This document shows positions 1-7,799 of a stretch of 47,345 nucleotides of DNA, piece after piece. Each line of letters begins with the position of its first letter. Positions within the stretch are counted from its first letter, which is position 1. Source of the DNA: Gammaproteobacteria bacterium UBA2965 (GTDB taxonomy: Bacteria > Pseudomonadota > Gammaproteobacteria > Pseudomonadales > Azotimanducaceae); the NCBI GenBank assembly GCA_002348385.1, contig DEBD01000046.1, positions 54,899-102,243 on the forward strand, in the 5' to 3' direction. The position numbers were made by a program, and so were the translations under genes. The notes under the pieces are model-generated. The model saw only the letters and a program-made list of their open reading frames with translations. It was not told where the DNA came from and did not search any database.

Positions 1-646
1 CCGCGGGCGCTTGATCGGCCGCGGCTCGTGGAGCAAAGGCGTCGGCGGTGTCGGCCACCTTGATCGACAATACCGGCCGATTGACGTCGTCCGCTTCCAG
101 GGCAGCCAGATAGGCTTCGTGGGCCAACGCCCGCTCACCACGCAAGAGATGAATGTCGCCACGCAGCTCCGCTACTCCCCCACGAAACCCGGGGCTGCGA
201 ATGCCGCCAAGCACGCCCAGCGCTTCGTCCATGCGATCGAGCTGCTGCAGGACTCTTGCCCGACGCAGCCGGGCCACGTCTGCCAGCAGCGCTTCCGGCG
301 CCGCTTGGGCCGCCTCGTCGAGCTGGCGCTGCGCGGCCTCGTAGTCCCCCGCCTCGGCAGACGACTTCGCCACCTGTAGCAGTGCCAGCGCGTGGTAGGA
401 AGTGCCAGCGGCCTGTTCGGCCAGGGTGGCCAGCGCTTCGTCGCGGGCGTCGCCAACACTGCTGGTGAACACCTCGTACAGGTCCGAGGCCACCATGTTG
501 GACTGGTGGGTATAGGACTCGTACCAGCGATATCCTCCCACGCCACCGATCACCAGCACGAGCGCGGCCAGCAGCGACTTGCCGTTCTCGTCCCACCAGG
601 ATTTCAGCCTGGCAACCTGTTCTTCATCGGTCAGATAGTCTGACAC
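1..646 (-). CDS. yfgM: YfgM-like ancillary SecYEG/periplasmic TPR protein (partial, C-terminus beyond window)
   Basis: The reading frame opens with a GTG codon at 644-646, preceded by AAGGAG, and continues to the window edge without a stop, so the last part of the protein is missing. The N-terminus begins with SDYLTDEEQVARLKSWWDEN, the typical YfgM start. One membrane anchor follows at about residues 20-36, then an alpha-helical TPR-like periplasmic region rich in Ala, Leu and Glu. YfgM is known to associate with the SecYEG translocon and PpiD and to hand secreted proteins to periplasmic chaperones. Its place directly downstream of hisS is the conserved one, with bamB and der expected beyond the edge. 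The gap to hisS is only about 30 bases, so the two are probably cotranscribed. Confidence 0.88.
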   Translation of the reverse strand, partial: MSDYLTDEEQVARLKSWWDENGKSLLAALVLVIGGVGGYRWYESYTHQSNMVASDLYEVFTSSVGDARDEALATLAEQAAGTSYHALALLQVAKSSAEAGDYEAAQRQLDEAAQAAPEALLADVARLRRARVLQQLDRMDEALGVLGGIRSPGFRGGVAELRGDIHLLRGERALAHEAYLAALEADDVNRPVLSIKVADTADAFAPRAAADQAPA

Positions 647-678
647 CCGATTCTCCTTAGCTCGCGAACCCCGTGCCG

Positions 679-1968
679 TCAGGGGCCAATCTTGAAATAA
701 CCACGCAGCGCATTTGCGGCCTGTTCAAGGGTAAGCGTCTGCTGCTCTGCCTCGCCGCGCAGATACTTCACGGTGACGGTACCGGCAGACATCTCGTCGG
801 CGCCGATCATCAGAGCAATCCGCACCCCGCATTGATCCGCACGACGCAGCTGGTTCTTCAGCTTGCCCGCACCGGCGTGGGTGCGGATTCTGATGCCTGG
901 AAGCGCCGCGCGCAATTTCCGCGCGAGATCCAGGCACCACGGATGGAACTGCTGATCCAGAACGCACACGTACACGTCTGCGGCCGTGCTGATCTGCAGG
1001 TTCACGTCCTCCTGGCTTACCGCCTCGTGCAGCAGCAATACGCGCTCGAGACCCAGGGCAAACCCCGCGCCAGGCGTGGCTTTGCCGCCCAGCAACTCCA
1101 CCAGACCGTTGTAGCGCCCACCGGCGCAAACCGTACCCTGCGCGCCCAGCGAATCGGTGATCCACTCGAATACGGTATGGGTGTAGTAATCCAGACCCCG
1201 CACCAGTCGCGCATTTACCGTGTAGGGCACTTCCAGGGCGTCCAGCGTGGCGCGCAGACCATCGAAATGCTCGGTGCTCTCCGGACCGAGAAACTGGGTT
1301 AGCTCCGGCGCATCATGCAGCAGATCCTGAGTGGCGGCGTCCTTGCTGTCCAATATTCGCAACGGGTTCGTCTGCAGCCGTCGCTGGCTGTCCACATCCA
1401 GCACGTCCGAGTGGGGTGTGAGGTAAGCCACCAGCGCGTCCTTGAACGCCTGGCGCTCGGTCACCGTTCCCAGATTGTTGATCTCGAGCCGCACGTGTTC
1501 GGCGATACCCAAGGCCTCCCAAAACTGCGCGCCAAGATAGATGAGCTCCGCCTCTATGTCTGGACCCGGAAACCCGAACGTTTCCGCGCCCAGTTGATAG
1601 AACTGACGATAGCGGCCTTTCTGGGGACGCTCGTAGCGAAACATGTCGCCAGCGTAAAACACGCGCTGCGTCTGGTTGTACAGCAACCCCCGCTGCAACA
1701 TGGCGCGCACACAACCGGCAGTGCCTTCCGGACGCAGCGTCATGCTATCGCCGTCCCGGTCAAGCAGCGAGTACATCTCTTTTTCAACGATGTCAGTGGC
1801 CTCACCCACCCCACGGCTGAACAGTTCGGTAGCCTCCAGCAGCGGCAGGTGAATCTCCTCATAGGCGCTGGCCAGCAGACAATCTCGCAGCCGGTCTTCC
1901 ACCAGGCGCCAGCGCCGCGCCTCTTCCGGCAGCACGTCACGCATTCCACGGATGGCTTGAATGGCCAA
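679..1968 (-). CDS. hisS: histidyl-tRNA synthetase
   Basis: A class II aminoacyl-tRNA synthetase that charges tRNA-His with histidine in the cytoplasm. The 429-residue product has the usual bacterial length. It starts MAIQAIRGMRDVLPEEA and carries the class II motif 2 region (RYERPQKGRYRQFYQLGAE, around residue 110-130), the histidine-specific LVRGLDYYTHTVFEW segment near residue 260 and the AGGRYNGLVE motif. A C-terminal anticodon-binding domain follows. The gene lies two bases after the stop of the rodZ-like gene and about 30 bases before yfgM, in a long co-directional run. In related bacteria ispG sits between rodZ and hisS; here it is absent. Confidence 0.97.
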   Translation of the reverse strand: MAIQAIRGMRDVLPEEARRWRLVEDRLRDCLLASAYEEIHLPLLEATELFSRGVGEATDIVEKEMYSLLDRDGDSMTLRPEGTAGCVRAMLQRGLLYNQTQRVFYAGDMFRYERPQKGRYRQFYQLGAETFGFPGPDIEAELIYLGAQFWEALGIAEHVRLEINNLGTVTERQAFKDALVAYLTPHSDVLDVDSQRRLQTNPLRILDSKDAATQDLLHDAPELTQFLGPESTEHFDGLRATLDALEVPYTVNARLVRGLDYYTHTVFEWITDSLGAQGTVCAGGRYNGLVELLGGKATPGAGFALGLERVLLLHEAVSQEDVNLQISTAADVYVCVLDQQFHPWCLDLARKLRAALPGIRIRTHAGAGKLKNQLRRADQCGVRIALMIGADEMSAGTVTVKYLRGEAEQQTLTLEQAANALRGYFKIGP

Positions 1969-1970
1969 AG

Positions 1971-2780
1971 CTATTGCCCCAGCACCAGGTTGGCTACGTT
2001 GTTGCGGGTGTGCGGCCCCAGCGCAACCGGCTCACCGTTGAATGACATGGATACTCCCGGCGCGTAGCCTAACAAAATGCGAAACGGGCCGCGGCCAACC
2101 AGGTCCAGCGAGTCTCCGCTGCGGCTGAGGTCACTGTACAGGTTTCTGCCGGCCGCCGACTTGATTTCCACCCAGCACTCCTCGGTGAATGCGAACTCGA
2201 GACGGTCGTCGCCACCAGGCGTTATTCGCCGGCCACCGTCGTCAAAAGCCAGCGGCGGTTGCCCCGCCTGCGGCGCGGCTTCGGCCAACTCGCCCAGGTC
2301 CTCGTAGGTAGGCTCGATTGACGCTGACGCGAGCGCCACAGCATCGTCGGGCGCACGCTGCGGCAACGTCGCCACCGGTTCGAGCGGGCTGCTCGCCTGC
2401 TCATCCTCGGGCCAAACCCAGATCGCCAACACGGCGATGATCAACAACAGTAGCACGCCAAACGCTCCGCCGAGCAATGCTGTGGGCTCCAGCATCAGTC
2501 CGCTCGATCGGGCAGCGGGCACCACCTCGGTCTGCTCGCTTGCATCTACCCTGCAGGCAGCCGCCAACGCATCCGCATCCAGTTCCAGCAGCTTGGCATA
2601 TGCGCGCACGTATCCACGCGCGAAAACGGCCGATGGCAGCCGGTCGAACTGGTCGGCCTCGATAGCCTCCACCGTGTCGATAGGCAGGTTCAGTGCCTCG
2701 GCGACTTCCCGCACCGCGAAACTTCGCTCCAGTCGGGCCGCCTGCAGGGTGCGCCCCGGACTCTCGGCGGCTTCCGTCAC
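1971..2780 (-). CDS. rodZ: RodZ-like cytoskeletal HTH membrane protein
   Basis: The 269-residue product has the RodZ layout. A cytoplasmic helix-turn-helix domain (residues about 8-75, starting GRTLQAARLERSFAVREVAE) would bind MreB in known RodZ proteins. One transmembrane helix lies at about residues 102-124 (GGAFGVLLLLIIAVLAIWVW). A low-complexity Pro/Ala/Glu linker and a C-terminal periplasmic beta domain (DUF4115-like) follow, including a CWVEIKSAAGRNLYSD segment. RodZ links the MreB cytoskeleton to the cell-wall elongation machinery. The gene sits between pilF and hisS, as in other gammaproteobacteria, and its stop is two bases from the hisS start. Family membership is clear from architecture and context; function is inferred from the family. 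Confidence 0.88.
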   Translation of the reverse strand: MTEAAESPGRTLQAARLERSFAVREVAEALNLPIDTVEAIEADQFDRLPSAVFARGYVRAYAKLLELDADALAAACRVDASEQTEVVPAARSSGLMLEPTALLGGAFGVLLLLIIAVLAIWVWPEDEQASSPLEPVATLPQRAPDDAVALASASIEPTYEDLGELAEAAPQAGQPPLAFDDGGRRITPGGDDRLEFAFTEECWVEIKSAAGRNLYSDLSRSGDSLDLVGRGPFRILLGYAPGVSMSFNGEPVALGPHTRNNVANLVLGQ

Positions 2781-2805
2781 CTGAGCACCTCCGCAACGGG
2801 TCGAT

Positions 2806-3564
2806 TCAGGGTACCTGGCATTGCTTGGCTTCGCGCGAATCGGGGAACAGATTCTGTAAGGCCAATGCGTGGCTGGCCAGGCGGTCGGGGTCCGAGGCGA
2901 TCTGAGCCAACTTCATACCCAGGCAAAGGCTGCGCGGTGTAGGCCGCGCCCCGGTGCGAAAATTGTCGTAATGCTCTTGGGCCACTTCGAAGGCGCGCTC
3001 CGCATAGGCGAGATCAGCCAGCTCCAAGCTGCTGCGATACTGCCGTGAGTTGAGCAGCAGCGATCGACCGAATGCCTGTTTTGCGGCTGCTTGGTTGCCG
3101 ACCCGAAGTTCCGCGAGCCCCAGGTTTTCGTACGCCTGAGAACGGGCCCGGTAATCGGTGTTGCGGACCAGCTGACGCAGCTGGTCCACGGCCTCCTCGA
3201 AGCGGCCCTGGCTGTACAAGAACGTACCGTAGTTATTGAGCGCCTGGGCGTTGGACGGCTCAATGCGCAGGGCAGAGGCGAAATGCTCTTCGGCAAGCTC
3301 GGAATCGTCTTCCGCCTGGTTGAGCACCGCCATGAGCACATGGGCTTCCACGGAACGAGGATCAATCTCCAGCGCGCGGTTCAGCGGAGGCCGAGCGCGG
3401 AGCAAATCACGATTTTCCAGATAGCCCCGCGCGAGGTCCAGATGAGCTCGCACGCGTTGGGCGTTTTCCGCCGGCTCCGGCAGACCGCCAGTGCTCTCGG
3501 TGACGCAACCGTAACCTGCGAGACTCAAAACAACCAGCATGGCGCCGGTGACAGACACCCTCAT
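2806..3564 (-). CDS. pilF: type IV pilus biogenesis/stability TPR lipoprotein PilF (PilW)
   Basis: The 252-residue protein begins with a short export signal ending at Cys20 (SLAGYGC). This resembles a lipobox but is imperfect at position -3, so lipidation is likely rather than certain. The rest is a run of TPR helices: residues about 38-70, 71-105 and 106-140 show the alternating Ala/Leu/Tyr pattern, for example NAQALNNYGTFLYSQGRFEE. In pseudomonads PilF is the outer-membrane pilotin needed for PilQ secretin assembly. Position between rlmN and rodZ is conserved. The start codon overlaps the rlmN stop by four bases (ATGA), implying translational coupling. No other pilus gene is visible in the window. 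Confidence 0.88.
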   Translation of the reverse strand: MRVSVTGAMLVVLSLAGYGCVTESTGGLPEPAENAQRVRAHLDLARGYLENRDLLRARPPLNRALEIDPRSVEAHVLMAVLNQAEDDSELAEEHFASALRIEPSNAQALNNYGTFLYSQGRFEEAVDQLRQLVRNTDYRARSQAYENLGLAELRVGNQAAAKQAFGRSLLLNSRQYRSSLELADLAYAERAFEVAQEHYDNFRTGARPTPRSLCLGMKLAQIASDPDRLASHALALQNLFPDSREAKQCQVP

Positions 3565-4670
3565 GCGACCTCCTCGGCCTTAACCCGCGCAAGGTAGCGA
3601 CCCTGACGTTTGGTCCGATCGGTCACGTTGCCCACCAACTGGCCGCAGGCCGCATTGATGTCGTCACCGCGCGTCGTGCGCAGCATAGTGGCGTACCCGG
3701 CATTCATCAGATAGGTCTGGAAGCGCCGCACGCGGGCCTCGTCCGGTTTTTCGTAGCCGGACGCGGCAAACGGATTGAACGGAATCAAATTGATCTTGCA
3801 GCGCAGCGGGCGCAGCAGTCGTGCCAACTGCTCCGCATGCTCGATATGATCGTTTACCCCTTTAAGGAGCGTGTACTCGATGGTCAACGAGCGCTTCTCC
3901 CCCAGACCCGCAAGATAGTGCTCGCAGGCTTCGAGCAGCGTTGCGATGGGGTATTTTCGGTTGATGGGCACCAACACGTCGCGCAGCGCATCATTGGGGG
4001 CATGCAATGACACCGCAAGCGATACATCGGTGGCTTGTGCCAGCGCGTAAATGCCGGGCACGTGGCCGGCCGTGCTCACCGTCACCCTGCGTTTGGAAAT
4101 GCCAAAGGCCAGATCGTCCATCATGATGTCTGTTGCCGCGAGCACCGCATCGAAGTTGAGCAGCGGCTCGCCCATGCCCATCATCACCACGTTGGTCACC
4201 GACTGGTCTTTGCCTCGAAGCTCTGCATTGGCCAGGTAGACCTGGCCCACGATCTCTGCCGCTGACAGGTTGCCGTTGAACCCCTGCTTGCCCGTGGCGC
4301 AGAAACTGCAATCGAGCATGCAACCCACCTGGGAGGACACGCACAAGGTATTGCGCCCACGGTCGGGGATCAGCACCGTCTCCACACAGTTGCCGTTGGC
4401 CACACGCACCACCCATTTGATGGTGCCATCCGCGGACTCAGCACGCGTCACTACCTCGGGCAGGCTGAAGCAGGTGAGTTCTGCCATCTGCGTGCGAAAG
4501 CTCTTGGCCAGGTCGGTCATGGCCGCGAAATCCGTCACGCCCTGATGATAGACCCAGCGCATCACCTGGCGGGCGCGATAGGCCCGCCCACCAAGCTGCT
4601 CCACGAAGGCTTCGAGCGCTTCCCGGTGCAGGCCGTATAGGTTGATGGGCGACTGCTGTGCCATGGTCAA
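3561..4670 (-). CDS. rlmN: dual-specificity 23S rRNA/tRNA adenine C2-methyltransferase RlmN
   Basis: A radical-SAM enzyme that methylates C2 of A2503 in 23S rRNA and A37 in some tRNAs. The 369-residue product has the CxxxCxxC iron-sulfur motif at Cys117, Cys121 and Cys124 (GCMLDCSFCATGKQG) and the later conserved cysteine in DDINAACGQL (about Cys342), which carries the transient methyl group in the family. GMGEPLLNFD is the GGE-like SAM-binding segment. An upstream ATG two codons before MAQQSP is used here; MAQQSP is an equally possible start. The gene is the second in the ndk-rlmN-pilF-rodZ-hisS run. Confidence 0.96.
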   Translation of the reverse strand: MTMAQQSPINLYGLHREALEAFVEQLGGRAYRARQVMRWVYHQGVTDFAAMTDLAKSFRTQMAELTCFSLPEVVTRAESADGTIKWVVRVANGNCVETVLIPDRGRNTLCVSSQVGCMLDCSFCATGKQGFNGNLSAAEIVGQVYLANAELRGKDQSVTNVVMMGMGEPLLNFDAVLAATDIMMDDLAFGISKRRVTVSTAGHVPGIYALAQATDVSLAVSLHAPNDALRDVLVPINRKYPIATLLEACEHYLAGLGEKRSLTIEYTLLKGVNDHIEHAEQLARLLRPLRCKINLIPFNPFAASGYEKPDEARVRRFQTYLMNAGYATMLRTTRGDDINAACGQLVGNVTDRTKRQGRYLARVKAEEVA

Positions 4671-4673
4671 GCG

Positions 4674-5102
4674 CTAGTCTCTGGGGCAGATTTCATCGTC
4701 CGCAAAAAAGTACGCGATCTCACGGGCAGCCGAGGTGCTGGAGTCAGACCCGTGCACCGCGTTGGACTCCAGCGACTCGCCGAATTCCGCCCGAATGGTT
4801 CCCGACTCGGCTTCCGCGGGATTGGTGGCGCCCATCAAAACTCGGTTTGCGGCAATGGCGTCTTCACCCTCCAGCACCTGAACCACCACCGGGCCGGAGG
4901 TCATGTAGGCAAGCAGAGAGTCGAAGAAGGGCTTGCCCTCATGCTCGGCGTAAAAACCCGATGCCTGCTGCCGGTCCATATGCAGCATCTTTGCCGCAAC
5001 GATGTGCAATCCGTTGCTCTCGAATCGAGCGTAGATCGTGCCGATCAGATTTCGCGCTACCGCGTCAGGTTTGACAATAGACAGCGTCCGTTCAAGGGCC
5101 AT
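4674..5102 (-). CDS. ndk: nucleoside diphosphate kinase
   Basis: Transfers the gamma phosphate between nucleoside triphosphates and diphosphates through a phosphohistidine. The start chosen is the ATG of MALERTLSIVKPDAV at 5102, preceded by GGAG six bases upstream; a GTG four codons earlier is in frame but has no better support. The protein is 142 residues, the standard length, with the active-site His117 in NAVHGSD. The gene has its own sigma70-like promoter about 85 bases upstream, which matters because the genes that normally separate it from iscS are missing. Confidence 0.96.
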   Translation of the reverse strand: MALERTLSIVKPDAVARNLIGTIYARFESNGLHIVAAKMLHMDRQQASGFYAEHEGKPFFDSLLAYMTSGPVVVQVLEGEDAIAANRVLMGATNPAEAESGTIRAEFGESLESNAVHGSDSSTSAAREIAYFFADDEICPRD

Positions 5103-5187
5103 GAAAGTCTCCACTTACAAGTTCAAAAGCACGCCTAACCGCTTGAAATACGATCGATTTATAGGCGATGTGCGTCAGCGGGCGCGT

Positions 5188-5215
5188 ATTATACGCGTTT
5201 GCCGCCCAGATCAAA
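5188..5215 (-). promoter_or_regulatory. predicted sigma70 promoter of ndk
   Basis: On the minus strand a perfect -10 hexamer TATAAT (5188-5193) lies 16 bases downstream of TTTGAT (5210-5215). The predicted start point is near 5181, giving an untranslated leader of about 80 bases before ndk. It lies in the 146-base gap left between iscS and ndk. Confidence 0.55.
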
Positions 5216-5248
5216 CGGCGCCAGGCGCCTTGCTCTGCTTATGCGCGC

Positions 5249-6409
5249 CTAGCCCGCCACGCTGGCAGACCCGCGCAGCCCGGCCACCACTTCAGACACT
5301 CGCTTTGCCGCATAGTCCACCTCCGCTTCGGTGGTGTAGCGACCCACGGTAAAGCGCAATGACGCATGTGCCAGATCATCGGGCACGCCCAGGGCCCGCA
5401 GCACGTAGCTGGGTTCCACGCTGGCGGAGGTGCAGGCCGACCCACTGGACACCGCAATGTCGTCCAGGGCGAGCAGCAGAGTTTCGCCATCCACGCCGGA
5501 GAACCCCACATTCAGTATGCCTGGTAGCCGCTGTTCCTCGTCACCGTTCAGGAAGCTGCCGGGCACCTGCTTGAGGTGCGACCACAATCGCTGACGCAGC
5601 GCCGTAATGCGCGCATTCTCCCGCTCCATCTCGCACGCCATGATGGCGGCGGCCTCACCCATTCCCACGATCTGATGGGTCGCCAGCGTACCGGAACGCA
5701 TGCCCCGCTCGTGGCCGCCACCGTGAATGAGCGGCGTCAATCGCACCGGCGGCTCGCGCCGCACATACAGCGCGCCCATCCCTTTCGGGCCATACATCTT
5801 ATGAGCCGACATGGAAATCATGTCCACCGGCATGGTGGCCACGTCGATGGGCACCTTGCCGGCGCTTTGCGCGGCATCGGTGTGCATTGTGACGCCCGCG
5901 TCGCGACAGACCTGCGCGATGGAGGCAATGTCGTTGACGGTGCCGATCTCGTTGTTGACGTGCATGACAGACGCTAACAGGGTATCCGGCCGGAGCGCAG
6001 CGGCCACCTGCTCCGGAGTCACGATCCCATCGGCGCCGGGGCGCAGATAGGTGACCTCGAACCCTTTCGTCTCCAGCCACGCACACGTGTCCAACACCGC
6101 CTTGTGCTCCGTCTCACTTGTGACGATGTGCCGCTTGTCTGCGCCTTCGGCGAGCCCTTTGATGGCCAGATTGTCTGACTCTGTGGCGCCCGACGTCCAG
6201 ACGATTTCCAACGGATCCGCATTGATGAGCGCCGCCAATTGGGCACGCGCTTCCTCAACAGACTCTTCGGCCTGCCAACCGAAGTGATGGGAGCGCGACG
6301 CGGGGTTGCCGAAGTTTCCCTCCACCAGCAGGCAGGAACTCATCTTCTGCGCCACGCGAGGGTCCACGGGCGTCGTGGCCGCGTAGTCCAGGTAAATCAC
6401 GTTGGTCAT
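5249..6409 (-). CDS. iscS: cysteine desulfurase IscS, lacking the C-terminal IscU-binding tail
   Basis: A PLP enzyme that takes sulfur from cysteine for Fe-S clusters and thiolated tRNA. The start is the ATG at 6409 (MTNVIYLDYAATTPVDPRVA), overlapping the iscR stop by four bases; a longer in-frame extension overlaps iscR and is not used. The product has 386 residues. It shows His102 in TEHKAVLD, the PLP lysine Lys204 in SAHKMYGPKG, and the catalytic loop SSGSACTSASVEPSYVLRALG with Cys326, all diagnostic of the IscS branch rather than SufS. E. coli IscS has 404 residues, and its last twenty or so contact IscU. This protein stops at about the point where that tail would begin. No iscU follows. 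Confidence 0.95.
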   Translation of the reverse strand: MTNVIYLDYAATTPVDPRVAQKMSSCLLVEGNFGNPASRSHHFGWQAEESVEEARAQLAALINADPLEIVWTSGATESDNLAIKGLAEGADKRHIVTSETEHKAVLDTCAWLETKGFEVTYLRPGADGIVTPEQVAAALRPDTLLASVMHVNNEIGTVNDIASIAQVCRDAGVTMHTDAAQSAGKVPIDVATMPVDMISMSAHKMYGPKGMGALYVRREPPVRLTPLIHGGGHERGMRSGTLATHQIVGMGEAAAIMACEMERENARITALRQRLWSHLKQVPGSFLNGDEEQRLPGILNVGFSGVDGETLLLALDDIAVSSGSACTSASVEPSYVLRALGVPDDLAHASLRFTVGRYTTEAEVDYAAKRVSEVVAGLRGSASVAG

Positions 6410-6864
6410 AACAGTCGCGCTTGAATGAGCTGATTGTCCTGCCGGCGCGCCACATCGCGAACCTCCGTTCGCGCCACCAGCTTGCCCAGGGTTATGCCGT
6501 CCAGAAAGCCGTCGATTTCGTGCGACAGTTCGTCCCACAGATCGTGGGTAAGGCACATGACGCCCTCCTGGCAATCGGCACTGCCGTGACAGCGGGTTGC
6601 ATCCACGCCCTCGCCCACGGCAGCAATGATATTGGATACGCTGATCTGGTCGCTACTGCGACCGAGCTGGTACCCGCCTCCTGGGCCGCGCACGCTTTCC
6701 AGCAGGCCCGATCGCTTGAGCTTGCCGATAAGCTGCTCCAGATAGGCGGCGGAAATGTCCTGGCGGTCCGCGATGTCCACCACGCTCACCGGCCCGCAGT
6801 TTCGGTGCAGGGCGATGTCGAGCATGGCGGTAACCGCGTATCTGCCTTTGGTGGTAAGGCGCAT
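6406..6864 (-). CDS. iscR: Fe-S cluster-sensing Rrf2-family regulator IscR
   Basis: The 152-residue protein opens with MRLTTKGRYAVTAMLDIALH, the canonical IscR/Rrf2 start, followed by a winged helix (about residues 10-65, with GPGGGYQLGR as the wing). The three cluster-binding cysteines are present with correct spacing (Cys-x5-Cys-x5-Cys: CHGSADCQEGVMC, about 92-104), followed by the conserved His of CLTHDLW. It should therefore bind a [2Fe-2S] cluster and repress its own promoter when the cluster is loaded. It is the first gene of an iscRS pair with a four-base overlap. The C-terminal tail shows no further recognisable motif. Confidence 0.95.
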   Translation of the reverse strand: MRLTTKGRYAVTAMLDIALHRNCGPVSVVDIADRQDISAAYLEQLIGKLKRSGLLESVRGPGGGYQLGRSSDQISVSNIIAAVGEGVDATRCHGSADCQEGVMCLTHDLWDELSHEIDGFLDGITLGKLVARTEVRDVARRQDNQLIQARLL

Positions 6865-6897
6865 TCGCTATAGGCTCAGTGGACGCACAACGCTTCG

Positions 6898-6926
6898 AGT
6901 ATGCAATACCCGACTAATTTGGTCCA
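6898..6926 (-). promoter_or_regulatory. predicted sigma70 promoter of iscRS
   Basis: On the minus strand TGGACC (6921-6926) and CATACT (6898-6903) are separated by exactly 17 bases. The -35 element and spacer lie inside the IscR operator, so bound IscR would block RNA polymerase. Transcription would start near 6891. Confidence 0.5.
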
Positions 6927-6930
6927 CTAT
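6906..6930 (-). promoter_or_regulatory. type-1 IscR operator upstream of iscR
   Basis: Read on the minus strand this 25-base site begins ATAGTGGACC, continues AAATT and ends AGTCGGGTAT. It agrees closely with the E. coli type-1 IscR consensus as I recall it (ATA.. GAC, AT-rich centre, AGTC...TAT): the ATA start, GAC, A/T centre, AGTC and terminal TAT are all present. It starts about 42 bases upstream of the iscR ATG and overlaps the trmJ stop codon by a few bases. It would allow Fe-S-dependent autorepression of iscRS. Confidence 0.75.
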
Positions 6931-7706
6931 TCCCCTTGGCTCCCGGTCCCGCCAACCAGGCCCTCTATCTGAGTGAGCACGCCGCGCAGCATCTGCAGCT
7001 CGGTTGCGTCCGGCTGTGCCCTAACGAACAGCCGGCGCAGTCGCGTGAGCGTTTGTCCCGGATTGTCGGGGTCTAGGAAACCACTGACCTCCAACGCCGA
7101 GCGCAAATGCTCCATGAACCCTTCCAGCTGGGCAGCCGTAGCCGGCGGGCGATCCCAGCCAGGACTCTGTGGTCCCTCGATGGCAGCTTCGTGTGCTGCC
7201 GTCTGCTTGCGCAGCTCGTAGCACACCACCTGCACCGCCATGGCGAGATTCAAAGAGGGATATTCGGGGGCAGTGGGTATCTGCAAATGGGTATGACACA
7301 GCTGCAGCTCTTCGTTGGTGAGACCGCTGGTCTCCCTGCCAAACAGCACCGCCACCTGCAGGCCGCCGCGGTTCAACACATCGGCGGCCACTTCTTCCGC
7401 GCTACCCGACGGCCAGGGAATGCGACGCATCCGGGTGCTGGTTCCTATAACCAGCTGACAATCACTGATGGCGGCCTGGACCGTGTCAAAAACTTCGGCG
7501 GATTCCAGAACATCCTGGGCGCCCGCCGCACGCCACTGCGCCTGCGGGTCCGGAAAGCGCGCCGGATTTACCAGCGCCAGCCGATTCAGCCCCATGTTCT
7601 TCATGGCGCGGGCGGCCCCACCGATGTTGCCCGGATGGCTGGGCTCCACCAGGACCACGCGCACGTTCGCCAACGTCTCGGACCCGATCTGTTTGTGCTC
7701 GCTCAC
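6927..7706 (-). CDS. trmJ: tRNA (cytidine/uridine-2'-O-)-methyltransferase TrmJ
   Basis: A SPOUT-class enzyme that 2'-O-methylates position 32 of several tRNAs using SAM. The conserved N-terminal segment VRVVLVEPSHPGNIGGAARA and the SPOUT knot motifs (VAVLFGRETSGLTNEEL and the SLNLAMAVQVVCYE region) are clear. I place the start at the GTG at 7706, because AGGA lies seven bases upstream; an ATG at 7745 adds 13 residues but has no well-spaced ribosome site. The GTG form is 259 residues, close to the family norm. The gene diverges from suhB. In pseudomonads cysE lies between trmJ and iscR; here only the promoter region does. Confidence 0.9.
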   Translation of the reverse strand: MSEHKQIGSETLANVRVVLVEPSHPGNIGGAARAMKNMGLNRLALVNPARFPDPQAQWRAAGAQDVLESAEVFDTVQAAISDCQLVIGTSTRMRRIPWPSGSAEEVAADVLNRGGLQVAVLFGRETSGLTNEELQLCHTHLQIPTAPEYPSLNLAMAVQVVCYELRKQTAAHEAAIEGPQSPGWDRPPATAAQLEGFMEHLRSALEVSGFLDPDNPGQTLTRLRRLFVRAQPDATELQMLRGVLTQIEGLVGGTGSQGE

Positions 7707-7799
7707 CAAATCTTCCTTTCCAATTGCCCGGCAATTGTCTGCCATTCCCTAGGCGCAAGCACGTTGTTACGATAGCGCGCCTTTTTTCGGGTCTCCCCA

